This document shows positions 10,417 to 25,400 of a DNA stretch of 54,393 nt, one piece after another. The stretch spans positions 129,818 through 184,210 of the forward strand of contig NW_003141316.1 in NCBI RefSeq assembly GCF_000003605.2. The letters run 5' to 3'. The translations under genes were made by a program, and so were the position numbers. This stretch comes from Saccoglossus kowalevskii. Taxonomy: Eukaryota; Hemichordata; Enteropneusta; Harrimaniidae. The notes beneath the pieces were generated by a model that did no database searches, was not told where the DNA came from, and worked only from the letters and a program-made list of their open reading frames with translations. Each line of letters opens with the position of its first letter. Position 1 is the stretch's first letter.

Positions 10417-13400
10417 GTAAGTTTAATAATTTTTTTTTTAGAAGAATATTCCTTGTTTCCGGCGAGTAACATTCGCGAGTCGTGATTCTCATCTTTTGCT
10501 GGGTAACGTCGCGATGTGCATGTCGTGGATTAGCGTAAACTTATTTTTATAAATCAAAGGGTTTCGATTTCTTTTGGTATTATAACCTCTAATACTCAGT
10601 AAGTCCTATTCCAGGCGGCTGCTTTGCTCTTTTGTCTTTGATAATAATTTAATTAACTTTACGTCAGTAATTTACTTTCAAAGTACCGCCCGACAATGAC
10701 TTTATGACAGCCCGGGCTGTTCCCACAAAAAGTCTATTTGCTTACGGTTCTTCTCATGTCTTGCTCATGGTATGCGACGCTTCGCTCCATGTGCACTGAA
10801 GTTGAGGTAAAACAAATATGTTTGGAGATTTTCTGTATTATGTTTTGTGGTTACAGGCTCGATTTGTTCAGTGTAGCACAATATTTTTGTTACAGTTATA
10901 CAATTTTTTTTTTCGATCGCCCGCAAGGCAGGAAATTAGAAGGCTGCTGTTTGATTTATGATCCTGTGTTATGCCAACAGTGATATCCACATGTGGTACG
11001 CCAACCGTAGTTTTTACTTACTCCCATTTTCGTTTTCACCATGAATTGCTCGTAGAGTTACTTCGAATTGCGTGATTACTGGCTGGCTGTCGGCGTGTCA
11101 TAATAATACTGGCAGCATCTACTACTAGCATTTCGAGCGCCACTGGGTACGATCGTGACATCATCGATTTAGTTGTTACGATTGGAACCCCGATAATCTT
11201 GTCGGTCTTTTTCAATCTTTGATCATGAATTTAAACTTTCTAATTAACTCTTAACATCGGAATCATCAAAAAAGTCGGGAGAAAAATAATTAAATACATT
11301 TTATGTGTTTCCCTTCAAGCGTCAAAAAGGTGCGACTTCTCATTTCTGGCTGAAGGAAAACGGGAGATAACGGTGTTCATTGTTTGGGTCATATGCCAGT
11401 GTAAAATAGCTTTATAAAAACAGGAAACAACAGATTATGGCAGTTTAACACTCAAATAACCTGCAGTAAATGAGATTACAAACTAGCTACTGTAAACAAA
11501 AAATAATGATCTGATCAAATGTGCACTTGAAAATCTGTTTCTAGAAACTCTGTCAATAATAATAATTTGTCCCCAAAAAATAAATCTTATGAATTCCTTT
11601 TACACACACTTATTCACATGTGAACATTTCCAAAAAAATGTTAAGGAAAATTATTGTTTGACTAAGCTGTGTTCAAGGTATTGATTTAAAAGATTATTAA
11701 AGGAACAGTTGGCCCACACAAATTCATGACTGTTGAAATGTTTATGGCTTAGATAACAGAGAAATAAAGATATCTTTTTGAACTTGGTGTTGGTGTAAAA
11801 ATATATTGGTCTGGTTTACTGGGTGATTAGACCTTGGAAGGTGTTTTACATGGGACCATTTATTGGTAGAATTAGATATGGAGCTAGTTCAACCTTGTAA
11901 CTCGTAAATCGCAGTGATTTCCAACAATGGATCGGTATAGTACAAGTACATAGATGTAAAGTAAGTAAAATAGATAGCGGCCTGCTAAGAAAGGCTTCTA
12001 TCCAACCACCTGAAAGTTTCAGTGTGTTTTATATGGTGTGAATATATTACCGGAACCTCTTTTCTATAAATTAATGGCAACTTTGACTTTGGGTTTTATA
12101 ACTTGTTGGGAGCAAGGGATTTAGTTGTGGTAATTCTTTGACAAAGACCGCAGCTCATGCGTTACAATGGTTGATGAAACGTTTAGATTTGTTCTGTAAC
12201 TTTATTTAACAGTTTTATATTGAGTGACAATATTGAATGTGGGCGCTTTGCCAAATAAATTATAGGTAGAATACACATCACCCCCATGTTTGTCTATCAT
12301 TGTCATGACAACCAAGATACAGTTGTAACTTGTAGACGAAATAATTTTGTGCTGTGTTTCGGGGTATGTTGCTCTGTGGCTGGCACTACTACGGTTGTCA
12401 TAAAAACAGAACAGCTGGGCAGTGTAAGTAAATATAATTCATTCACCATGAAACATATTAAAAATTGTTATTTATGTGCAAGTATTTCAGATGTTGTTTT
12501 ATAAAAGCTGTATACTTCCATGAAATTTATGCGAGTGTGTCAATATCAGCTGGCTTTTGAAAAGCTACAACTCTCAGCTCTCACTGCATAGTGGATATTA
12601 TTGGTGTGGTTTGATTACACTGGAAAACAAAACAGTAGCAAGATCATAGCCAACAAAGAGTTTTGGGTAATAGTCAATGGATATGTTCCAAACTTAGGGA
12701 GGAAATTGTCACTCATGATATATGTTGATATTTTGATAACTCAGATTAGGTAAGTGCTCTAACCAAAATTGCATTCTTAGTAAGTCCTTGTATTGTATAT
12801 ATAGTACTGTATTTTTTCAAACAGTAGCATACATACTTTCACAGATGTGTGTCTGGTCAAATTAAGTCGCATTGTTAATGAGGCAGTCCTATTAGAGATG
12901 CGTTTATATAACCAGTTATCTTGCAGAATGGTTCTACACACAGCACTACCTAGAATTGAACGTTGGTAGCGATTGTGGTGTAGCAGTTAACAAAATGACT
13001 GTAACCTTGTGAGTGAACCACAAATCACAGCATAATTACAGGCCTCCATAACCCTCACTCTTCCATCATTTCACTGTACTTTACCAGAGGCAGTTGATGC
13101 AGAATTTTTAAAACAATAGAAGAAGACAATAGAAACAGGAGACTGGTATGTGATGAATGAGTGGGCCTGAAGCTTAACCTGTGACATTTATGGTGGTCGC
13201 TTAGCATTGTTTTAATACACATTAAACGTTCATCGGTCTGTGTTAAAAATGTCAGAGATTGATGGATGCTCCCAGGAGTCAGTTGTATTGAGTGACTGAT
13301 TATGTGTGGATTATTTGAGATCTAGTGTGGAGTCAAAGATGCAATATGGACGAGAACATATATTGTTTAGTTTTGTTGTTACGGTGCTGAATGTGCATGA

Positions 13401-16400
13401 ATCGTTCCATCTTTATTCATCATGAACTGAAACCGATGTTCCGGCTGATCTGCACTGGCTCGGAAGATGAATTCTGATTGGCTAAAAAAACAAAAAAACT
13501 TGTGGCGTTGAATGCACGTTCATTGTCAGTATTGTTATGCAAATTCAAACTAGTTAATCATTTACAACCTTCCGAGCCAGTGCAGATTAGCCCCGATGTT
13601 CTTGTTGCACATGTCTGAGAAATCATTCAATGAAACAATGACATTCTCCATACGCAGGATGTGCTATGTTTGTATTGGTATGCACATAATGTCTGCGCAT
13701 GTGTTTTACTGTTTATGATTTTTCATCTAACAAATATTATTGTGTGTCCAACATTTTTAATTTATGATATTATGGAGCATCAAACAATATTTGGATTCGT
13801 CAATATTGTATCTGTTTTTCATTACTATGCTAGAAGTTCATTGTTGGTAATTTTTAAACTATGAAATACTAATACTTTTGTAAAGTATGGTATTCATGAT
13901 GAATCATTCTTTCAGTAAAAATAGCAAACAAAAATAATTAACAGTACCATTTAATGTTGTTAATGTAAACTTGTAATGATTGTCAAAAATCAGCAACCAA
14001 GATACTGGAATTAATAGTGCTATCTTGTAATGTTTTCATGATGATAATACGTAATCAAAAGAAGAGTCGTCTGATGACATAAGGATTCTACGTATGTGTG
14101 AGTTTTCAGGTATTTGTGATATTATTTGGTCACATCAGATACTTGTTTGGACCATCATGGCTGAATTATTAGAATTATTGTTTGAGTGGTTGAATTCTGT
14201 ATTAGAAGTCTGTTTCAGTCAGTGGGGACAAATTGTAAAATGAAAAAAGTCGAGGAAGGTCATTTCAAACCAAAAAAATGTGAAAAAGTTGATTATGGTG
14301 ATCATGATGCATATTGCCATAAGAACTTGATTTGTTAATAAAATAAATTCACTTGCAAAAACTTGTATTATGGCAACTGCTGAATTCTAAATTCACAGAG
14401 ACCACAAAGATACCTAGATGCGCTACCTGACTGCTTTGGTGTCCATAATTTTCATTACATAGTTTCAACAAGACAAAGACATTTTCAATATGTTTTGCCC
14501 ATACAATCCTGAAGTTCAAGCCCAGCAACTGGTTTATTTGCAGATTACTGTAGTAACAACAAAGTAAGACAAAATGTATAGCATATCCAGTTTAAATTTT
14601 GTGGAAAAAGTCATGTGACACAGACAGACAAAATGTTTGATTCGTATTTGTTATATATCAATACAATGAAGTGTATCAGTATAATAATGATGTTGCAAAG
14701 ATTATGATCAACTCAAATTTGAATTTTCATTTATTGTGAAAGCTAAACAAGATTGAGATCTGAAAATTTCACATTAAGACAATCACAGCAATCAAAAACT
14801 AAAAAAAATTAATAAATATCTAAAGAATGATAACAAAATCACGTTAAATAAAAGAAAAAGTAAAAATCAAGAGCCTAAACAAAACCCTATTTTATTTAAA
14901 CAGATTAGGTCTAATCAGCTTTCTAATTTTGAGTGGATTCTCCAGGGGCTACTTTCTTTGTGATCTAATATCCATATTGGCTTGTTGATCTGTGTGATAA
15001 ATAAACAGAATATACTCTTTGTTCTGTGTAGAGTCTAATGTATTGGTTGATTTGATAGTATAGAAAGAAGCAATTGGTAAGAGACCTGTGTGTGAATACT
15101 CAGCCTAATCCTCTTATTGTACCTCAAGTGTGATTTACACTCCCTTTGTCTTAGGAGATTTGAAAGTTACAGCTAAAAGTTAGTCTATTGGTACTGTATT
15201 CTTAAGACAAAGGAAAGGCATACAATGAAACAGTTGTATTGAAAGAGAACTTGAAATTGAACTTTTGTTATTTTTAAATCAATCTAAAAAAGTCAATCTA
15301 GGCTTTGATGCAGTTGTGTTTAAGATTACCTGCTTTCCAAACTGTGAGAGAGAACCATATTTATGGAAAAATTTGCCAAAATGATTCTAGCATATAGAAA
15401 TATCAGAAAAATCTGTATTTTTCTAAGGGCACTAAGGTGATTAATTGCTTTAAATGTCTTCATGAAACCGAAGCCTAGGCATCAATACTCATAGTGGTCA
15501 GTAGGCATGTCCTAAAAATAAACTGGGAGATGAAAGACGAAATTTATTGATAAGTGGCTACTGTAAAATACTTTATTTTCGCTGACAGGATGATTCAGTG
15601 AAAATACTTTTTTTTTTTTCCATATATTTTACATTCAACTTGTCAAAAATCAGTAAAAATAAATTGCTTACAAAACATCCAAAAAGTTTTTTGAGCATGA
15701 AGTAATTCCAGCTAAAATATAGTATTTTATAAAAATAAATTTTGCTGAATGCTTTTCTTTCAGTATTTATGTCAAGTCAAAATTCATGGGGAAAAAAAAG
15801 GAAGAGACGTAATGATCAGTTTGGCTAAACATAATTTTCACCTATGGTCTTGTCAAATTAATATTTCATTTTTATTTGTGCTGTGATGATTACTTAATCT
15901 TATACTCGAGATTTAAATTTCTGGTACAATCATGGATAAGCAGGTATGGTTGTCAATCTTGATTTCTGAATTAATAACAATTTAGTAGTTGAATTGATTA
16001 TGTGTTGATGACTGAGATGCAGCATGTGTTTATTTATTAGGGATGATGGAATTTCTGGCCACCCTACCAATGGCACAATCAACACAAAGTTTATTGGTTT
16101 ATCAGCTTACATGGTAACTTTAAAGAGATGTAATGCAAGGACTAATACAGCCAAATCTTTTCTAGGTGGTTTGACTTCTTAAACCACTTTGTTATGAAAA
16201 CAAACATGCATATGATCTGTTTTTCAAGTTGAAACCATTATTTTGTTAGGGGTGGAAGGATACCAGAGTGGTGATGTATGCATGTATCTTCACTTGAATC
16301 TAGTAAGGACCTTTGCTTTGATGCAGTGTGCAGTTGTGTTTAAAGCGGAAGGGCCGTCACCTGTGTAGGCATGGGAATTGAGTCTCAAGCAACGATAACA

Positions 16401-19400
16401 ATGCATGCTAACAATGCAAAGGCACTTGGGTAGACACTTGTTTGTAAACAATAACATGCTATTCTCACAGTCAGAGCTACATCACGATTCCCCCCAAACG
16501 TTGCCAAGACCAATCACAAAATTTCTGAATTAACACCTTTGTTTTCCCCCAAGCTAATCAACTTTTCCCCATGTTAAAGATAAAAATCTTTTGTCTTCTA
16601 CTGATTTCCTGTTCCGGTCAGTCTGTGAGAATGGCCATCTGAAGCATGCTCAGGTGACAACTCCTCCGCTTTAAATTTACCTAGTTTTCATTCAGAAAGC
16701 AGGGTTTGAACTTCAGAGGTGAGGGAGAACAATATGATCAAGAAAAAACTGCCATTTCCAGGATAGCATTAATACATATAGGTAGTAGTCAGTAGGCGTG
16801 TTCTGAAAACAAAGTGGGAGATGAAAGAATAAATTTATTGATAAGTGAATAAACAAAAATACAAACAGAATATAGTATGAGATGTAGGAGGAGTAAATGA
16901 AGAAAGCCTAGTGGAAATAAAATCTACTGTGTTGACTGTGAGTCATCTTTCTACATTCTTATTTTATTTGCTGACAGGGTTGTTTTGCAATGATTGATTG
17001 CGAAATCTCCACCAAGATATCAGCAACATTGAACATTGTGTGTGGATCATGATAACTAAAGTTGTTAACATGTACTGCAATGCTACAGCATTTGAGTTTT
17101 GTAGTTTTGTAGAAATTGAACTGGACCACATTAATGGAAAGATTTGCAGCATAGCTGTTCCAAATCACAGGGTTTGTATCTCCATTGGAAGAACACCAGT
17201 GCAACAGATCATTTTCTGTTCACTGCAAGACACTGCGACATAAAAACAGGACAAAGGTCATAGCATTGCATGGGATGGGGTTGGATGAAAGTGAAAGTAT
17301 TTTGAGTTATTCTGACGCTTAATAAATAATGTGCTATACATATTTGTTTGATGAAGTAGGGATATCTCAAATCTATATTCTCATCTGAAAGTTCCTCGTT
17401 GCACCATAAAAAAGTAAGAACTCAAGTTAAAAATGGAGTCATTCGATTTTTTATGGCAGGCGTTCCATCCACATGTATGATGCAACAGAAATCATTATTT
17501 TCCTTGACTCACAGAATATTGTACATCTTGTTACTTAAAAACAGTTTACATTAATTTATTGGCTCTGACCCAAATGGTACAAGGTAGACACCAGTGGCCA
17601 CCTTGCAGTCTGGAACCCTAGCACCCAGGTTACGGGATGAACAGTTATAAGCATTCAGTGTGTGCTCAGAATGTTGTGATTAGTAAAGTACAGTACAATA
17701 CATGAAATGCATTACAATGTTAATTAGCTTGAATCCTCCCATATATGCACCATTATTAGCACTGTGGTCATTTAAAAAACAAAACAAAAACAGACAATAG
17801 CCAGTATCGTATCTACAAGTCATTGTTGTGTCTGTGATTCATGTCGTCACTCGTTTCACATTCTTGACCAAAGTTTTGTCATACTGTGCTTTATTTTCAC
17901 TGGATTGAATTTGGACACAATTCAGAATTTGTCATAAATTAGTAGGATAGGATTTGGGATTTTTTATACCTTCAGCGAACATAAATTCCAATTCTCAGTT
18001 CTTCCATAGTATTATCTCTGTGATGTATTATTATTGTACTATTAAGAGCAGATTTCAGAACATGGGAAAAAAATAAGGCTGGAAAAAATCCAATTAACTG
18101 ATTATTTTAAATCAAATTTGACCAACTAAGTTGAAAGTTGTATGCAAATCAGAGTACTATGTTTACTCTATTAGTAGTGCATGCACTTATATAAACAACA
18201 TAGGTGTTTTTTCTCTGGTCACAATAGATTATATTTCAATGACCAGCAGTTTTTTCACCAGGTTTCAAATGTGTGAGGCAAAATTGTTCCATCAGTTTAG
18301 AAAGTATGAGAAGACTTCCCATCCATGAGACAAAAAAATGTATTTTGTTTCCTTTATAGTGTTTAGAATTTTTCTATGAAAACAGTTGTTGATTTTTTTT
18401 TAATTTATAAATTGTCACTTGTATTTACATTTTTAGGAAAAATAAACCTGAGTACAAAAATATAAAAACGAGGCAAATGTCTCATGTCTGGTGAGAACAC
18501 TGTCCCAGTATACTACATACTGGATGCAATAAATAAAACCTTTGGTTTATGGATGCTTCTAATAACGCAAATAGAGTATCTATTTCCTATGTAACCAACT
18601 TAGAGAAATATGTAATAGCGGTTTTACCATAGACCTTATAAAGTACTGAAAGATAGAGAACAAGTGTTATAAAAACAGTTAACACTCTAGTATGCAGATA
18701 GGTGTGTGCAATATACTCACCATATTTGGAATAGTTATCAGTAAAGTTTGTTTTCTGTAGAAATAAGAAACAATTAATGTGAAAAAAAGTTGTTTCTGTC
18801 AAAATAATAATCTAAAGTTGATGAGTGTTCTGTCTTAATATTGTCAAGAGTTTTAGCCCTCCCCCCTTTAATTAGCTACAGGAATCATGAAAAATAAAAC
18901 AAATTAGAAAACAAGTTCTTTTGTCACATATAGGAATGCAGCAAATTGGATTTTTTCACTTGTCCATCAGTTTCTATGGTTACCTTTTAATTGAGGTTGA
19001 TTGTTTTAATTTGTTTGCAGTTATGAGTGAAGGTCAAAACAAGATAAATGGAAGAATGGAGGAATAATTGGGATGGTGTGAGACTTGTTAGTTATTGTCT
19101 TGATTTGTACCAGACGGTTGGGTAATTAGGGAATAGATTTTTGCTGGTTGACTAAACAGTTGTCATTGTGTCCTCATTGTCTTCAAACTTCTGCTAGAAA
19201 TGTTAGTAATTTAATGATTCTATGGCATTCACCAAGACAACATTTTTGTGAAACTTGCAGACCCCAGAGAAATTTGTATTACCACAAAATTTAGCATTTT
19301 TCTTAATTCCATTGTTGCCTTTACCTTGTGTCCGTTCATGTGGCCTGACATGTTCAAACTGAAAACCTGACTATCCCCAAGATTCTCTTGTTTACTTAGA

Positions 19401-22400
19401 TTACATGTACTGTATTTACTCTATTTGAATTGCGTATCCCATTGAATCATATATAGAAGCACATATGAACCTGAACTTGCATTTGATGTATGCTGTATTA
19501 TTAAAATACGACTTATTTTGATCATATAAGTACTTCTGTAATTTATGTAATTGTGTTACTATAAGAACTAATACAATTTATACTGAAGATATAATCAACA
19601 TTTCCCCAAAGGCGTATTAATTTATTAATTTATTCATGAATCTCAGCCCCCCCCCCCCATTTTTTCATTGATATGTCACACTCTTCCAGGGTAGGCATTG
19701 ATTCATTTTATTACAACCCCAGCAGTTAGGATTTGCATTCCAGGAGCTACATATTGGTTTGGTGCCACAACAAGTTGATAGAAATCAAATAGCCTCAGGT
19801 TACTCCTGTTTACCTCTATAACATAGCGGCACACTTTGACTAACTTGGGGTCTTCCTATGTCATTGAATAGAGGTTGTTGTAAATGTTACTGACAGCCAT
19901 CCAATTATGATCCAAGGGCAGGGGAAACATGCCAAGCTAAATGATGTATACAAGTTGGTGACATAACAGTGATGTTCCTTACTGTTAAATGTTAACAACA
20001 TCACCTTGGCGTCACAATGCTGGTCACAATGCTGTCACAGTGCCAAACTTGTAATGATACTGTACACCATTGTCTGATGTTAGAGATCACCTAGGAAGCG
20101 CTCCCTACCTGATATCTCAGACTCAAGAATGCCAGTTGATAAAAGTTTCATTTGTGATGTACTTGGGAGTGTACCTGACTGCTGTTTGCATTAATGGCAT
20201 CCTAAAGAATGGATGTGTTGTCATGTATGTGACAATTCAAGAGAAAAAAGCCACTTACATAACATTGTTTTCATTTATACCATGAAATAGTTTCACTTCA
20301 GATAGGATAGAAAAACCATAAAATAATCAATTCAATTGGTTTGAAGACCTTTCTGGTTCTAGAAAAAACAACAACATTTTATTAAAAATTACTTGATCTT
20401 GTAACAGTACTACCGGTAATATTGATTCACTGTTCAGATACGTGTGGTGAAGCCAATTCAGCTTGAGTAAACATAGATTTTGAATTTTGGTTCCAATTTT
20501 TGAAACTACCCAAATCATGCTGAAGGAAAATTGTGTGAGCTGTGAATTACTTAATCTTGTAACAGAACTAATATTGATTCACTCAATCACTGTTCAGATA
20601 CGTGTGGTGAACCCAATTCAGCTTGAGAAAACATAGATTTCAAATTTTGGTTTCATTTTTAAACTATCCAAATCATGCTGAAGGAAAATTGTGTGAGCTG
20701 TGAATTACTTGATCTTGTAACAGAACTAATATTGATTCACTCAATCACTGTTCAGATACGTGTGGTGAACCCAATTCAGCTTGAGAAAACATAGATTTAA
20801 AATTTTGGTTCCAATTTTTGAAACTACCCAAATCATGCTGAAGGAAAATTGTGTGAGCTGTGAATTAAAACTACTGTATTTTCTTTATTAGTTATTATAC
20901 ACTTATGTAAATGGTTATGTGTAAAATTGAAATAATTCATAATATAAAGATCCAACATTCTAAATGCAGTTTTGAGTTTTCAAGTACTTCTGTGCTTCTA
21001 ATGAATTAAATGGTGTACCAAAAACTTGATATTGTAGTGATTACAAAAAAAAAGCTATCCATGATAAAAATCCTACAATGCCGGTACACCATCAAAGAGA
21101 TTTTATTTCTACTTTCCACCTAAAATGTAATAACATGTTTTATGTTTATCGTAACTTGTGGTTAGACCGACCTACAGGGTGTTGCTTCACGCTACCTTAG
21201 TCTAACCTCATAAACTGATACAATAGCGTAAAGGAAATTGACGCATTTAACAATGTTAGGCTTTGACAGCGATAGAGTTATAAAGTTAATTCTTACTATT
21301 GCAGGTGTGATTGAAATAGGAAGTAATATAAAAATAAAGGAAATCAGTAGTGATTGTGATAATGTTTAGACTGTGATAAACTGACTTGGTGTGGCTAGTT
21401 TGGAGAGATGCTTGTTTTCAGGGATGAACAAATGTTGTTGCTGTTATAAACAGTGTTGTGGACAATGTGGCCGCGGATGAGTCAATTCTATTGTTACCTG
21501 TTTCTAAGAAGATATTGCTGATAAACAGTTATTGGTTAATGAGTAGAGTGGGTGGTTTGGGGTTTTGGTGTACGTGTTAGGGTCAGGGGAGGTGGCAAAA
21601 ATGTGAGTAGGGAAAGATGTGGTAGTATAGGGTAGGATACCCAGAGGAAGGCAGTGTAGGGCAGAACAGGATTATTTTCAGTATACATAGGATAGGGTAG
21701 AGCATAGCAGAGATAAGTCGAGTCAAGTAGAGCCAAGTAGAGCACAGCAGAGATAAGTCGAGTCAAGTAGAGAAGAGGAGAGCACAGCAGAGATAAGTCG
21801 AGTCAAGTAGAGCAGAGCACAGCACAGCACAGCACAGCAGAGCAGAGCAGAGACAAGTTGAATCAAGTAGAGCAGAGCAGAGCAGAGCAGAGCAGAGCAG
21901 AGCAGAGCAGAGCAGAGCAGAGACAAGTTGAATCAAGTAGAGCAGAGCAGGGCAGAGCAGGGCAGAGCAGAGCAGAGCAGAGACAAGTTGAATCAAGTAG
22001 AGCAGAGCAGGGCAGGGCTTTACTTTGTAAAATAGTGGTAGCACGCATACTGTAAAACCATCTATTTTCAATGGAATTTAATTTGACTATTTTAACGTTT
22101 TGAGCAATTTCACCTGATTATACCCGGTAAATTCACAAATTTGACAGAGAAACAAAAAGTACAAAAATTATTTTACATATGGATTTAATTTGGCAAATTT
22201 CTCTCATCAGAAGAAATAACTTAATTAAAAACCAGTGAATAATTGATTGAATTACAGTATGTAGAGTTGGATTAAATTTGTTGAGTAGGGTATGGTTGAT
22301 AGGATAGAGTATGACAAAACTGGATACAAACAGGTGAAGGTGGATTGAGTCTGTAGGTAGGGTATGGTTAGTTGGTTTTGGCAGAGTTGGGTCACCGGTA

Positions 22401-25400
22401 GTTTAATGTATTTGCTTAAAAAGGAAACTTCCAATCCCAGGGATTGCACCAAAAAATCATGGGACACTATTGTTTATGTTATTTACAAAGTTAATCTATC
22501 TTTTGTTATCCATTGTAATTTTAATCCAGAAAGTAAATTTGTTGTGAGATTAGGCTTAACTGGAAGTGCCCCTTTCATAGAAGTATATGTGCTTATGTAC
22601 ATTACAGAGGTACACATTTAAATGATTCAATATCCTGAGATTTTTGATTTATATGTGTTTAATTAGAAATGCGCTTTGAATAGAACAAATATGGCATGGT
22701 TGATAGGATAGGATAGGATATGTTAGGGCAGTTTCAGTTAAGCGAGAGTATGGTAGAATTGTATGTTAAATAAAACTCATAAATTACCATGGTGATATAT
22801 TGAGTATAAAACATGTTTCTCACAGGTCACCAACAACATATAAATATTACTACTGATGTTGATTTATCATTTTACATAGTTGTTCTATCAAAATAACTTG
22901 AAACACAAGATGATTTAAAACGCTTTGATGTTTGCATTAACTTATTGTTGCATTCCTACTTTGTATCATTTGCAGAACACTTCCCACTGAATAGAATACT
23001 GTAAAATACTTTATTTTCGCTCGCAACTAATATTTGCTATTTTCACTGAAGGAATGATTCAGTGAAAATAAAATCCAGCGTATATACCTTTTTTTCTTTA
23101 TTTTACATTCAACTCATCAAAAATCATTAAAGATAAATTCTGTGAAAATTAATTCCAGCTAAAATAAAGTATTCTACAGTGCATAATTACAGATTGCCGT
23201 AATTACTTTATTATGATAGGACAGAGGTTACACAGTTGTATGTATGGTTGTGGCAAAGGTTGCCATCAGCATTTGTAATATGAACATAAAAAAACGCAAG
23301 TGAAAATAGTAATAAAATAGTAAAACTGTCACCTGCACAGAAATATCTAAAAATTAAAACAAACAGACTGTGGCAGCTTGAAAGAACGAATGAGGGCGGG
23401 AATGTGGAGAAGATCTTAGAGGACCATATGTCCCAGAAAATGGAGAATTAAGGTTAGAAGATGGCACAGAGATAGTAAAACTCAGTCAATAAGAAAACTT
23501 AAAATTAAACCACACTTACTCATCATTCAATTTATTATTATAGTCTTTTGGACGTAGATGTACAAATTTTATCAAATGACAGCTTGATGTGTGCATCCCC
23601 ATGGTGCTTTTAAAACAGACTTTTACGATGTATTGTACAATAACGAAGTGTAAAAAGTGAAAGGGATATTGATGACTATTAAAATGTACAAAAGCTTACT
23701 ATAAAATGAACAAATGTTTTTACGATGAGTACAATAATGGAGTTGTATTGAACGTTCAACAAGGGAGCACAGGTCATGTTGTCATATCGGAAGTCCCTCT
23801 TACTTTCTATTCTCTTGTCTCTGATAACGTTATTGTAGTTTTGGGAATACTGGTACCCCACGTAAGTGAACATAAAAATATTATTGAGATATAGTATGAA
23901 TTGTGTTTTATATATTCACAATTGATTCATTCAGCATTTCCTTGGGCTATTTGGTTTTCTTAACCAGTGTGGTATGCTGAATAAGTTGAAGAACTGCATG
24001 TAGATTTTAGTTTTTAAGTTCGCATACAGTTTGTTTATTAAAAATTGTGTAGTAATTTCTTGTAGCCAGTTGCAGGATTAATAATGACCATTAATGTTTC
24101 TTTTCTTTAGTTAGATATTTCACTTAGTCTCAGGTATTTTCAGAAATTGGGTTCCTGCAAAATTTGACAAGCCATGTATGGACAGATTTTTTGGGGAGTG
24201 GGGGGGTGGGGGCGCTTGGTGGTGGGTGTTATCTGTGTGTGTGTGTGTGTGTGTATACACATAACAATGTCATTATTGAATCCCATTGTAAGATATACAT
24301 GTATGTGTAAAGAAGGTTTATGTGGGAATGCATGCTGGTACACCCCCTCTAAGTTGACGGAGAGTTGGACTATTTTAATAAATGCACCATCTCTACAAAC
24401 ACTTTAAATATCATCAAAGTATCAAACCTGATAATGTCTCCTCATGTACATAGTTTATATGGTGATTGGTGACAGATACATTCCAAAGTTTATAGTGTTT
24501 AGTTTGTAGCTGACTTGTACTGTGACTTATCCTAACAAAAAACACAGTACAGATCAATAAACTTACTAAGAATTATTATATAGCTGATGTTGATGACAGT
24601 ACCACATGGGTCATTGTAAAGTTCAATAACTTTAGCATGAGAAACTACTGCATATGTATTTCTTTTATCAGAGGGCATGTAATTATCAGAAATATATACA
24701 AGTTGCAATGTGACACCAGGCTGATACATGCAGCTAACTTTGTATGTCATATTTGCTGTAATGACTGCTCTATTGAAGATATATCTAAAAGTTCTTAAAA
24801 ATTAAAATTTGTTTTCATTATGAATATGATCATTAAAATCTAACTTATTTTAACCATGGACACGCACCTCAAAATAAGTCATATTTTAATGATTCGGCTT
24901 ACAATAAATGTATTTCTCATTTTTGTGGTCTTTCATTGGAGATGAAGTGGGGGTGTATTTTATTTAATAGAGCAGTTGAGCAAATATATTGTTTATTGGT
25001 TTAAATTTGTTTTTTTTCTTTCAACACATGTAACCTTTTTTATAGCATTTTAAAAACTGGAAAACATCAACATACCATTTTGGCCCAGATTCTAATATTC
25101 AATTGACCAAAAAAAAAAATACCTCCTTGGTAGCACTAGAAGTACATTAATAATAAGAAAAATAGAGAAATTGATATATAATTTTGGATATTTCATGCAA
25201 CTTAAAAATTAATTTAGTTCCTAATGTGGGTGGGCAGTCGCTTTAATGTTAATTAATTTTAATAAAAAAATATTTTTGTGAATGTGTGTGTTAATGTGTG
25301 ACAAAATTGATGTCAGAGCAAGCAATCGAAAAACATATATCGACAAACATGGCCATGCTCTAAGAGGTCAATGACCTATGATGTGAGATTGACTGATTGT

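Noticed and set aside
21723..22071. Open frames of 61-102 codons rich in Ala-Leu-Cys or Glu-Gln-Ser
   Set aside because: They are produced by the AGCAG minisatellite, which lacks stops in several frames. No start context or domain.
24174..24407. Cys-Val repeat open frame
   Set aside because: Translation of the (GT)n tract and a G-rich run.
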